From Thermoplasmata archaeon (lineage in GTDB: Archaea > Thermoplasmatota > Thermoplasmata > Lutacidiplasmatales > UBA184): 5,232 bases of DNA. Shown piece after piece: positions 1 through 5,232 of the stretch. Position 1 is the first letter of the stretch, and each line of letters opens with the position of its first letter. The position numbers and the translations under genes were made by a program. The DNA is taken from the NCBI GenBank assembly GCA_030039135.1, contig JASHQN010000139.1, forward strand, positions 1-5,232, given 5' to 3'. A model generated the notes under the pieces. It did no database searches, had not been told where the DNA came from, and was given only the letters and a program-made list of their open reading frames with translations.

Positions 1-1430
1 CGCGAGCGATGGGCCATCCCGAGGAGACGTTTGACCCGGAAGTAGATCGGCGGGTGCGAATCCAGAGAGAGCCAGCTGAACAGACGGAACAGTCGGGACC
101 GTCGCTCGGCGTACGCCTCCTCGAAGGCGGAGACCGTGAGGGCCGAGGCGAGGTCCTCCGGCCGACCGAGCATCATCGCCGAGAAGGTGTCGGCCCGTGT
201 CTCGAGAACCTTGCCAACGAGATAGATGATGACGAACGCGATCACGATGTAGCCGAGCCCGAGATAGAGGAAGAGGGGCAACCAGAGGAATACCGCGCCG
301 AGGTAGAGGACGCTGTTGACCCCGAACAGGATGACCGGGTCCCGGCCCCGGATGTGCCCGAGCTCGTGTCCGATGACCGCCTCGAGCTGCCCGTCGCTCA
401 GCTCCTCGAGAGAGCCGGCGGTGATCGTCATCGAGGCACGGCCAGGGGCGACCCCGGTCGCGGCCGCGTTCGAGACCGGCTGATCGGTCACGATCACGTT
501 CGGGACGGGAAGGCGGAACTTGCCGGCCGCATCCTGGACGAGCCGGTAGACGTCCCGTGTGGTGATCTCGATGTCCCTCTCCGAGCAGCGGACCCCGGCC
601 TCCCCGAGCGCATCGCGCACGGCGGCCGCCGGGCTCGACCCGCTCGACTCGGCGGCTGCGACGGCGTCCGAAAGGCGGGCGCGCAGGGCCGGGAGCTGGC
701 GCTTGAGACCTCGGGGCGCGCCCTGCGCGGCCTCGGCCGTGAGCGCGACCCCGATCACGGTGGCCTTCGGACGGTCCGCCGACGGTCTGACGAACCCGGA
801 TCCCAGCGCGATCCGGTCGGAGTAGAACAGCACGACCGCCTGGACTCCGATCATCAGGACGAACGCATAGAGGCCCAGGAAAAAGACGGCCGGCAGCGTG
901 AGCAGGATCACGAGGAGAACGACGTTGGTCGAGTTCCCGGAGAAGATGCGGCGGACCGTCTCGCTGCCCTGCCCGGCCGAGGGAGCGACGCCCGACGCGG
1001 CCCGGGCGTAGGGCGGGACGGAGAGGTACAACGCGCTCCGCCGGGCGATGCGAAGGAACCGGGTGACGAACGCCCGGATTTCCTCCGTGAGATCGTCCAA
1101 GCTCTGTTTGGCCGCGGCGCCCAGCTCCCCCGGCGCGCGGAACTCGATCGTGAGATCGTCGGGCGCGATCCGCACGTGGGCCGTGGCGAGTAGCTCCCGT
1201 TCGGGGGCACCGCTCGGGCCGGGCGCCGTGGTCTCGATCGGCCAAACGTACTCGGCGCGTCCGAACTCCGCCTGCTCCGAGACACTGTAACCGGCCGACG
1301 AGAAGTGGGCGAGGCGGGGAACGAGGTAGTACGTCCGGAACGCCGTGGAGAGCGACGCGGCGATCGTGACGGACAAGTTCTCCGGGAGATCCACCTTCTC
1401 GACGACGGTCTCGGGGCTCACGTCGATCAC
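1..1430 (-). CDS. HtpX-like M48 family membrane zinc metalloprotease, 3' end cut by window edge
   Basis: This is a membrane-anchored zinc endopeptidase of the M48 type, a family that typically cleaves membrane or misfolded proteins. The visible 476 residues contain the zinc-binding helix HELGH (residues 355-359, H355 and H359 as ligands, E356 catalytic). The third ligand is E410 in ETRAD, and the family block SNAAATG lies at 320-326. A late SHPPIYFRVKRL motif (458-469) matches the end of M48 domains, so little may be missing. Hydrophobic stretches lie at about 169-203 and 365-406, the latter long enough for two membrane passes. Residues 1-165 look soluble and match no domain I know. The GTG start is chosen because an in-frame TAA lies 21 bases upstream of it and a TATA-like element lies 24 bases upstream; a GTG three codons downstream is an alternative. 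It follows the coiled-coil gene on the same strand after 74 bases. The family call is firm; the substrate is unknown. Confidence 0.9.
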   Translation of the reverse strand, partial: MIDVSPETVVEKVDLPENLSVTIAASLSTAFRTYYLVPRLAHFSSAGYSVSEQAEFGRAEYVWPIETTAPGPSGAPERELLATAHVRIAPDDLTIEFRAPGELGAAAKQSLDDLTEEIRAFVTRFLRIARRSALYLSVPPYARAASGVAPSAGQGSETVRRIFSGNSTNVVLLVILLTLPAVFFLGLYAFVLMIGVQAVVLFYSDRIALGSGFVRPSADRPKATVIGVALTAEAAQGAPRGLKRQLPALRARLSDAVAAAESSGSSPAAAVRDALGEAGVRCSERDIEITTRDVYRLVQDAAGKFRLPVPNVIVTDQPVSNAAATGVAPGRASMTITAGSLEELSDGQLEAVIGHELGHIRGRDPVILFGVNSVLYLGAVFLWLPLFLYLGLGYIVIAFVIIYLVGKVLETRADTFSAMMLGRPEDLASALTVSAFEEAYAERRSRLFRLFSWLSLDSHPPIYFRVKRLLGMAHRS

Positions 1431-1450
1431 CGGCCCACTCGGCCCGACGG

Positions 1451-1456
1451 ATTAAG
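1451..1456 (-). promoter_or_regulatory. Weak TATA-like element before the M48 protease gene
   Basis: The minus strand reads CTTAAT here, centred about 24 bases upstream of the GTG at 1430. That is close to archaeal TATA-to-start spacing and would give a leaderless or nearly leaderless message. It stands out in a GC-rich gap but deviates from a canonical TATA box, and no purine-rich BRE is obvious. The alternative is read-through from the coiled-coil gene, with this being only the T-rich base of the adjoining hairpin. Confidence 0.35.
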
Positions 1457-1483
1457 GCTCCTTCGGCCGCCCGGCCCGGAGCC
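1456..1483 (-). terminator. Hairpin after the coiled-coil gene, possible terminator or operator
   Basis: On the minus strand, 21 bases past the TGA of the coiled-coil gene, GGCTCC (1483-1478) pairs with GGAGCC (1461-1456). A nested GGCC/GGCC pair closes a four-base loop, giving a stem with an asymmetric internal bulge. TTAAT follows directly. The pairing is seen in the sequence. The role is inference: a stem with a short T-containing tail could help termination, but there is no long T-tract as archaeal termination normally uses. It also abuts the putative protease promoter and could be an operator. Confidence 0.35.
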
Positions 1484-1504
1484 ACCGGGAATCGGCGTCG
1501 CCCG

Positions 1505-3487
1505 TCAGGTTCCGGAGCTGGGAGGGGGCGGCGAGGGAGCGCTCCCACCCGATTCGGCCGGAGCGGCGGAGCTAGGGAACGGTTCGGCCCGCGCGCCCAG
1601 GGGTACCGGCGCGTGCCCCTCCGGCCCGCCCCCGGCCCTGCGGCGTGCGCGCTCGGCGTACGCCCGCAAGAATTCGTCCTGCTGCTTCCGCGTGATCCAC
1701 GCGAGCCGCTTGAGGTCCGCGAGGCCCTGCTGGAGCCGGTCGAGCACGTCCGGGTCGACGAGGACGTCCGCCGCTCGCGTCAGCTCCTGCGTCGCCGAGG
1801 CGAGCCATGGGTCACGCGCGAGGGCATCCTCCATCGTCGGACGGAGCATCTTGTCGAACTGCGCGGTCCGGGGCTCGAGGGGGAGCACGATGCCACCGAG
1901 CAGACGCTTGAGCGCTCCGCCGAGGCCGACCCCCGTCCGGAGCTGCATCGGCGGGAAGACGATCTGCCGGACCCCGCGGGAGCTGCGCAAGGTCGCCATC
2001 CAGAGCGGGAACCAGACCACGCTCACGGTCGCGAGGGACGGGAGGGGCAGGAAGTACCCGGCGAGCAGGTCCCGCTGGGAGGTGCGCGCCGCAACCTGCC
2101 CGTCGATCGTCTGGAGCAGGTCCGCTCCGGCGGCGACGAAGTCGTCGTGGAAGAGCTCCATCTGCGCGAGGGCCTCGGCGTTCGCCTTCTCGATCTGGAC
2201 GACTCGGCCGATCACGCGCTCCTGCTCGGCGCGCTGCTGGCCGTGGATCGTCTCGATCACCCTGCGGCTCTCCGCGATCTGACGCTGAGCGTTTCGGATG
2301 TCCGTCCGGGCCTGCTTGCCCCGCGCGACGTGCGCCGTGCCGTCGGTCCGGCGGTGGCTCGCGCGGAACGCGAGAGTGTCGGTCGTGGCGATCGTCGTCT
2401 CGCTGTGCGCCACGATGCCCTGCGCCCGGCGGATGACTTCGAGGTAGCGCTGGATCTCCGCGTGGTGGGCCTGCTGCAGCTGGGCGACCTCGGCATCGAC
2501 CCCCGCCAGAACCGATTGGACCTGGCGCTCGCCCTCTTCCTGTCGCGCGCGGTAGTCGGCCTCAAGCCGGGCTCTCGTCTCCGAGAGGATCGCCTCGATT
2601 TGGCCCCGGATCGCGGTGAGCGTCTGGAGGTCGCGCTCGAACCGGCCGAGCCACTCCCGCATCTCCCGCACGGCGCCCTCGTACCAGTCGACCTTGTGGC
2701 GGGCCGGGAGGAACCCGGCATGGGCGGATTGAGGATCCGAGCGGAACTGGGCCTGCGACAGGACGTCGTAGAGCAGCGGGGGGTCGAGCGGCAGGAACCC
2801 TTCGACCGTGAGCACTTCGGCCCCAGGGTCCCGGGAGAAGTAGGGCGTGAGGGCCCGCATCCGGCCGAGGTACTCCGCCGGGGGCAGGGCGCGGTCGAGC
2901 AGCGGGGCCACCTCATCGACCGGCGGGAGCAAGGTGTACCGGAACGTCCGTCGCCAGACCCCGGTCCCATCGAAGATCGCCGCCTCCGAGCTCGGGCCAC
3001 CGTGCACGACGAGGAACGGCCAGAACAGGTTCGCGACCGCGTCGATCTCCTCGTCGAACCCCCCGGCGAACCGATTGATGATCGCGCGGCGGTCGGTCTC
3101 GACCGCGATGAGGATCGTCGCGAGGAGCGTCGGCTCCGCGAGGGCCTGCACCGAGCCCGAGCCGTCGGCCACCATCGCGAAGCCGAGCGTGACCTCGTCC
3201 GGCTGCCAAGCGGGCGGAGGCTGGACCACCGAGCCGCGCCGGGGCCCCGCCCGAGCGACCCGCTTCGCGAGTGCGTCGAAACTCTCCGGGGTGTGCGGTG
3301 CGAGCGAACCCGGTCGGCCGGGGGCGGAGGGCTCCCCCGACTCCGCGGGGGCCGACGGCGTTGCCACATCCGACCCGGGAGCGACGGAGCCGGACTCCGT
3401 CGAATCCACCTCCCCCACTTCCCCTGGCTCTTCCGAAGGACCTGGTGGGGGGTCCGTCTTGCGTGACGAGCGTTTCCGCGTGGCCAC
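1505..3487 (-). CDS. Coiled-coil protein of unknown function with disordered Pro/Ser-rich tails
   Basis: I do not recognise this 660-residue protein. Residues 1-95 are a Pro/Ser/Glu-rich, probably disordered tail beginning with the basic stretch MATRKRSSRK. Residues 96-265 look folded and include the hydrophobic LFWPFLVVHG (154-163) and IFDGTGVWRR (171-180). Residues 266-365 and 392-475 are long charged helices with heptad-like leucines and isoleucines, a likely coiled coil broken by a Ser/Thr/Gly/His segment. Residues 478-500 are hydrophobic with WFPLW (492-496) and may touch or cross a membrane. A helical region at 540-615 precedes a Pro/Ser-rich C-terminal tail. There is no signal peptide, nucleotide-binding loop or catalytic motif. 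The frame stays open to an ATG at 3556, but the TATA box at 3513-3520 lies inside that extension, so the GTG at 3487 is preferred. Scaffold or membrane-associated structural roles are guesses; the gene itself is convincing from its length and ordinary composition. Confidence 0.8.
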   Translation of the reverse strand: MATRKRSSRKTDPPPGPSEEPGEVGEVDSTESGSVAPGSDVATPSAPAESGEPSAPGRPGSLAPHTPESFDALAKRVARAGPRRGSVVQPPPAWQPDEVTLGFAMVADGSGSVQALAEPTLLATILIAVETDRRAIINRFAGGFDEEIDAVANLFWPFLVVHGGPSSEAAIFDGTGVWRRTFRYTLLPPVDEVAPLLDRALPPAEYLGRMRALTPYFSRDPGAEVLTVEGFLPLDPPLLYDVLSQAQFRSDPQSAHAGFLPARHKVDWYEGAVREMREWLGRFERDLQTLTAIRGQIEAILSETRARLEADYRARQEEGERQVQSVLAGVDAEVAQLQQAHHAEIQRYLEVIRRAQGIVAHSETTIATTDTLAFRASHRRTDGTAHVARGKQARTDIRNAQRQIAESRRVIETIHGQQRAEQERVIGRVVQIEKANAEALAQMELFHDDFVAAGADLLQTIDGQVAARTSQRDLLAGYFLPLPSLATVSVVWFPLWMATLRSSRGVRQIVFPPMQLRTGVGLGGALKRLLGGIVLPLEPRTAQFDKMLRPTMEDALARDPWLASATQELTRAADVLVDPDVLDRLQQGLADLKRLAWITRKQQDEFLRAYAERARRRAGGGPEGHAPVPLGARAEPFPSSAAPAESGGSAPSPPPPSSGT

Positions 3488-3512
3488 GAAGATAGATAGA
3501 GCGGTGGCGCAC

Positions 3513-3520
3513 GTTATAAG
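3513..3520 (-). promoter_or_regulatory. Archaeal-type TATA box of the coiled-coil gene
   Basis: The minus strand reads CTTATAAC, the clearest AT-rich element in a GC-rich gap. Its centre is about 30 bases upstream of the GTG at 3487. Using the usual 25-27 base spacing, transcription would start around 3490, giving a leader of only a few bases. This element decides the start codon: the upstream ATGs at 3556 and 3547 would lie before the promoter. A bacterial -10 reading is possible, but no matching -35 or ribosome-binding site is evident. Confidence 0.65.
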
Positions 3521-3525
3521 GACCT

Positions 3526-3559
3526 GGGATGGGCCGGCAAGCGTCATCGGGCCCATCCC
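3526..3559. repeat. Perfect 10-bp inverted repeat just upstream of the TATA box
   Basis: GGGATGGGCC (3526-3535) and GGCCCATCCC (3550-3559) are exact reverse complements separated by 14 bases. The proximal arm ends five bases before the TATA box of the coiled-coil gene, and the distal arm begins 18 bases past the acylphosphatase stop. It could be a dimeric-regulator operator or an RNA hairpin ending the acylphosphatase message. No T-tract follows immediately, which slightly favours an operator. Confidence 0.6.
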
Positions 3560-3571
3560 GGCTGTGCCGGG
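3557..3571. repeat. Short GC hairpin right after the acylphosphatase stop
   Basis: CCCGGC (3557-3562) and GCCGGG (3566-3571) form a six-pair stem with a three-base loop, starting six bases after the acylphosphatase stop codon on the minus strand. It shares three bases with the distal arm of the neighbouring 10-bp inverted repeat, so the two structures would compete if both formed in RNA. It may be a 3' end-stabilising or terminating hairpin. It is short, and such stems arise easily in GC-rich DNA. Confidence 0.35.
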
Positions 3572-3577
3572 GCCCTT

Positions 3578-3865
3578 TCACTCGCGCTCGATCTCGAAGC
3601 TCGCGAGGTCGCGGGAGATGGGAAGCTCCTCCACCCGCTCGACGGAGCGGGCGTGGCTCAACCCCCGAGGACCCCGCACGTCATCGAGGAACTCGGCGAC
3701 GAGGTCGAGGGGCCCCTGCACCTCGATGAGCACGGTGCCGTCGGACCGGTTCGCCACGCTCCCGACGAGCCCGCGACGGCGCGCGGAGTCCGCGACGCGG
3801 GCTCGGTAGTTCACTCCCTGCACCCGTCCGGCCGCAACGCACCGCCATCGGACGTCACCGGCCAT
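3578..3865 (-). CDS. acyP: Acylphosphatase
   Basis: This small cytosolic enzyme hydrolyses carboxyl-phosphate bonds such as those in acetyl phosphate or 1,3-bisphosphoglycerate. At 95 residues it has the normal family length (about 90-100). The phosphate-binding loop and catalytic arginine are in GRVQGVNYR (residues 13-21, R21). The second signature, GLVGSVANRSDGTV (32-45), supplies the catalytic asparagine N39. The family's usual aromatic residue before the asparagine (as in GWVRN) is not kept, and tyrosine Y20 replaces the common phenylalanine before R21. The ATG at 3865 is chosen because the strand starts here just before the first beta strand. The open frame runs back to 4129, but that extension is low-complexity and would overlap the divergent phosphatase gene. 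No clear TATA box was found; a weak ACTTGA at 3889-3894 is at a suitable distance. It is followed after 90 bases by the coiled-coil gene. Confidence 0.93.
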   Translation of the reverse strand: MAGDVRWRCVAAGRVQGVNYRARVADSARRRGLVGSVANRSDGTVLIEVQGPLDLVAEFLDDVRGPRGLSHARSVERVEELPISRDLASFEIERE

Positions 3866-4025
3866 TCGTGTGCCCAGCGATCGAGCGCTCAAGTCGGTAT
3901 GCCCGTCGTGCCCGGGAGCTCGTCGCAAAGCGACGTTGCCGTCCGCGAAGCCCCCCCTTCGGGGGCCGTATCGGCACCGCGCGGTTGATGACCCCGCACG
4001 CCCTCGTTCCGGCCGAGCCCCTTCG
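3866..4025. other. Divergent intergenic region between the two phosphatase genes
   Basis: These 160 bases separate the start codons of the acylphosphatase (minus) and the dual-specificity phosphatase (plus) and should hold both promoters. No strong TATA box is visible on either strand. It holds a palindromic hairpin (3921-3935) and a C-run/G-run pair around TTC (3952-3965) that can form a short CCCCC-TTC-GGGGG stem. I checked for a tRNA and for box C/D RNA signals and found neither convincing. Confidence 0.6.
3921..3935. repeat. 15-base hairpin/palindrome with AAA centre
   Basis: The sequence CGTCGCAAAGCGACG is a perfect inverted repeat: six-base arms around AAA. It lies 56 bases upstream of the acylphosphatase start and 91 bases upstream of the phosphatase start. 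It may be an operator for a dimeric regulator serving one or both divergent genes. A chance origin is also possible in such GC-rich DNA. Confidence 0.45.
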
Positions 4026-4430
4026 ATGTCCGCTTCCCCGACGCCGGGCCCCGCCGACCGTGCCGAGGTCTGGCCCCATCTCTTCGTCGGCGGGCTCGGC
4101 GCCGGCGAAGGGTTCGTCGGGCTTCGCATCTGCGTGCTCGAGGAGCCGTGCGCCGAGGGTTGCCTTCACCTGCCGGTGTTTCGCGAGGACCTCGAGGGCC
4201 GCTGGCGCTGCTTCCCTCTCCTCGCCGAGGAGGCCGTGGAGCTGCTGCGGCGTTCGATCTCCGAGGGCCGAGATGCCCTGGTGCACTGCCGGTCGGGGGT
4301 GGAACGATCGCCCGCGGTCGCGGCGATGTACCTCGCGCGGGTCCACGGCTTCGACCTCGAGCAGAGCTACGCGATCCTGCGGAAGGCCCGGCCCGAGATC
4401 GTGCCGCTCCTCGGCCTTCCCATCCCGTAG
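4026..4430 (+). CDS. Dual-specificity/tyrosine protein phosphatase (cysteine-based)
   Basis: This is a compact 134-residue phosphatase of the cysteine-dependent dual-specificity class, removing phosphate from protein tyrosine and possibly serine/threonine. The P-loop HCRSGVERSP (residues 87-96) has the CX5R signature, with nucleophile C88, phosphate-binding R94 and the usual following S95. D55 in FREDLEG, 33 residues before the cysteine, is the likely general acid. The N-terminal VWPHLFVGG (15-23) resembles the opening strand of the fold, and the helices after the P-loop carry MYLARVHGFDLEQSYAILRKARPE, split here as residues 101-110 and 111-124. Size and layout match small archaeal enzymes rather than larger receptor types. 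The ATG at 4026 leaves only about 14 residues before the fold; upstream frame is proline/arginine-rich and lacks a good start. The stop is TAG. No Shine-Dalgarno or clear TATA is visible. The methyltransferase follows after 89 bases. Confidence 0.9.
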   Translation: MSASPTPGPADRAEVWPHLFVGGLGAGEGFVGLRICVLEEPCAEGCLHLPVFREDLEGRWRCFPLLAEEAVELLRRSISEGRDALVHCRSGVERSPAVAAMYLARVHGFDLEQSYAILRKARPEIVPLLGLPIP

Positions 4431-4437
4431 CGCCGGA

Positions 4438-4474
4438 GCAGCCCGCTCTTGTCGCGACCGAGATTTTCGGCTGC
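4438..4474 (+). repeat. Loose inverted repeat between the phosphatase and methyltransferase genes
   Basis: GCAGCC (4438-4443) and GGCTGC (4469-4474) are reverse complements 25 bases apart. Inside lies a smaller CCGA/TCGG stem (4458-4461 with 4467-4470) with a T-rich loop. It begins seven bases after the phosphatase stop and could assist transcript ending, especially with TTTT at 4464-4467. The arms are short and the support is weak. Confidence 0.25.
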
Positions 4475-4486
4475 GGTCCGTGGAGG

Positions 4487-4493
4487 GAAATAG
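4487..4493 (+). promoter_or_regulatory. Possible TATA-like element before the methyltransferase gene
   Basis: GAAATAG is the most AT-rich stretch near the gene, centred about 30 bases before the ATG at 4520, the same distance as the better TATA box of the coiled-coil gene. It would give a very short leader. A GGAG at 4515-4518 sits only one base from the ATG, too close to act as a ribosome-binding site. Cotranscription with the phosphatase is the alternative. Confidence 0.3.
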
Positions 4494-4519
4494 CGTCGCG
4501 GCTAGCGGGGCATCGGAGC

Positions 4520-5232
4520 ATGTCGACCCGCGAGGTCGCCCAGCAGTTCGACCAGATCTCGACGGTCTACGATGAGACGCGCGAACCGCTCGACTCGGCC
4601 ACGGTCGGCCACCTCGCCGACGCGCTCGCCGAAGCGAAGGTCGGCTCGCTGCTCGAGGTGGGCATCGGGACCGGGCGCGTCGCGAAGCCGCTCCTCGAGC
4701 ACGGTTTCACCGTCACCGGTCTCGACGCCTCGCTACGGATGCTCGAGAAGGCCCGGGCGAAGGGCCTTTCCCGGCTCGTTCGAGGGAGCGCCTATCGGCT
4801 CCCGTTCCGCGATCGGGCCTTCGATGCGACCCTGTTCGTGCACGTCCTGCACATCTTCGAGATGCCGGCCGCCGCGATCGTCGAGGCCGCGAGGGTGGGA
4901 CGCCAGGGGGCGTACGCGCTCGTGCATCCCATGGGCGAAGGGCGCTGGGGGGACGAGGCCCGGCCGGACAATCCTCGGGCGATCCTGCGCGACGTCCTGG
5001 CCGAGCAGGGGTTCCCGTTGCCGCGCCGCCCCTGGCGGAGCCCGATGGCGCGGGAGCGCGAGCTCCTGAAGCGGATGCCGCCCGATCGTCTCGTCGTCGT
5101 CAACGACCGGGAGGTCACCGAGACGGTGCGATCCCGGCTCGAGCGCATGTCCAAGCGGGGCCACCGGATGCTGCTCGAGATCCCACCGGAGGCGCTCCGT
5201 CGGGCGGTGGAGACGGCCCGCGAGCGCGTCGG
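4520..5232 (+). CDS. Class I SAM-dependent methyltransferase, 3' end cut by window edge
   Basis: This is a Rossmann-fold methyltransferase of the Methyltransf_11/25 type; 237 residues are visible with no stop. An N-terminal helix carrying FDQISTVYDETR (residues 10-21) resembles the cap segment common in this family. Motif I, the SAM-binding loop, is LLEVGIGTGR (44-53). Motif II ends in the acidic D69 of VTGLDAS, expected to hold the ribose. The segment GSAYRLPFRDRAFD (89-102) is the adenine-side loop, leading into strand 4 (ATLFVHVLHIFE, 103-114). The core is complete by about residue 170. Residues 171-237 are a charged, mostly helical extension that may bind substrate. Neither the domain nor the neighbours identify the methyl acceptor; protein, small-molecule and lipid acceptors are all possible. 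The ATG at 4520 places the start directly before the cap helix, and a possible TATA element lies 30 bases upstream. Confidence 0.88.
   Translation, partial: MSTREVAQQFDQISTVYDETREPLDSATVGHLADALAEAKVGSLLEVGIGTGRVAKPLLEHGFTVTGLDASLRMLEKARAKGLSRLVRGSAYRLPFRDRAFDATLFVHVLHIFEMPAAAIVEAARVGRQGAYALVHPMGEGRWGDEARPDNPRAILRDVLAEQGFPLPRRPWRSPMARERELLKRMPPDRLVVVNDREVTETVRSRLERMSKRGHRMLLEIPPEALRRAVETARERV

Noticed and set aside
9..1193. 394-residue open frame on the plus strand
   Set aside because: It lies antisense to the M48 protease, is extremely rich in Arg, Asp, Glu and Gly with no fold-like pattern, and is a GC-bias shadow. The opposite strand carries clear catalytic motifs.
2257..3369. 370-residue Arg/Ser-rich open frame on the minus strand
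   Set aside because: It is a shifted frame of the coiled-coil gene, with low-complexity Arg/Ser runs.
1613..3466. 617-residue open frame on the plus strand opposite the coiled-coil gene
   Set aside because: Its translation is dominated by Arg/Asp/Glu/His strings typical of the complement of high-GC coding sequence. The minus-strand frame has ordinary composition, hydrophobic strands, amphipathic helices and a TATA box at the right distance, so it was preferred. No known domain supports either, so this rests on composition and context.
3900..4020. Possible tRNA in the divergent gap
   Set aside because: No T-loop consensus, no acceptor-stem pairing and no anticodon arm could be assembled on either strand.
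3870..4025. 52-residue upstream extension of the dual-specificity phosphatase
   Set aside because: It is basic and proline-rich, would nearly abut the acylphosphatase start codon leaving no room for promoters, and is not needed for the fold.
3981..4025. Possible box C/D small RNA (TTGATGA resembles box C)
   Set aside because: Box C has a mismatch and no CTGA box D follows at a suitable distance.
3866..4129. 88-residue N-terminal extension of the acylphosphatase frame
   Set aside because: The extension is Pro/Arg/Gly-rich, overlaps the divergent phosphatase start, and the remaining 95 residues are already a full-length family member.
4733..5164. 143-residue open frame on the minus strand
   Set aside because: It is antisense to the methyltransferase core, whose SAM-binding motifs are clear, and has shadow-like composition.

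Overview
The window is very GC-rich and densely coding, and it looks archaeal. The reasons are start codons without convincing Shine-Dalgarno sequences, TATA-like boxes about 24-30 bases upstream of chosen starts (clearest at 3513-3520), GTG starts that fit leaderless or nearly leaderless transcripts, and protein families common in Archaea (HtpX-like M48 protease, small acylphosphatase, compact dual-specificity phosphatase). A high-GC Thermoplasmatota-type euryarchaeon, probably from a metagenome, is my best guess. That placement is inference; a high-GC bacterium using leaderless mRNAs is not excluded.

Layout: three genes run leftward on the minus strand and two run rightward, diverging around 3866-4025. 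In transcription order the leftward genes are an acylphosphatase (3865-3578), a 660-residue coiled-coil protein of unknown function (3487-1505), and an M48 membrane zinc metalloprotease with a long unassigned N-terminal region (1430 to the left edge, 3' end cut off). The rightward genes are a dual-specificity phosphatase (4026-4430) and a class I SAM-dependent methyltransferase (4520 to the right edge, 3' end cut off). All of these are on different reading frames or strands from the long arginine-rich open frames that the GC bias creates opposite them.

The gaps between genes are short (74-160 bases). The two gaps between leftward genes share an arrangement: stop codon, inverted repeat or hairpin, TATA-like box directly after it, then a GTG start. 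This suggests each gene has its own promoter, with the hairpin acting as terminator of the gene before or as operator for the gene after. The coiled-coil protein and the M48 protease are adjacent and co-oriented, so a shared role at the membrane is possible but unproven. The two phosphatases are divergent, act on different bonds, and need not be functionally linked.

I see no rRNA, tRNA, CRISPR array or mobile element. The most novel item is the coiled-coil protein, which matches no family I recognise; second is the enlarged architecture of the M48 protease.
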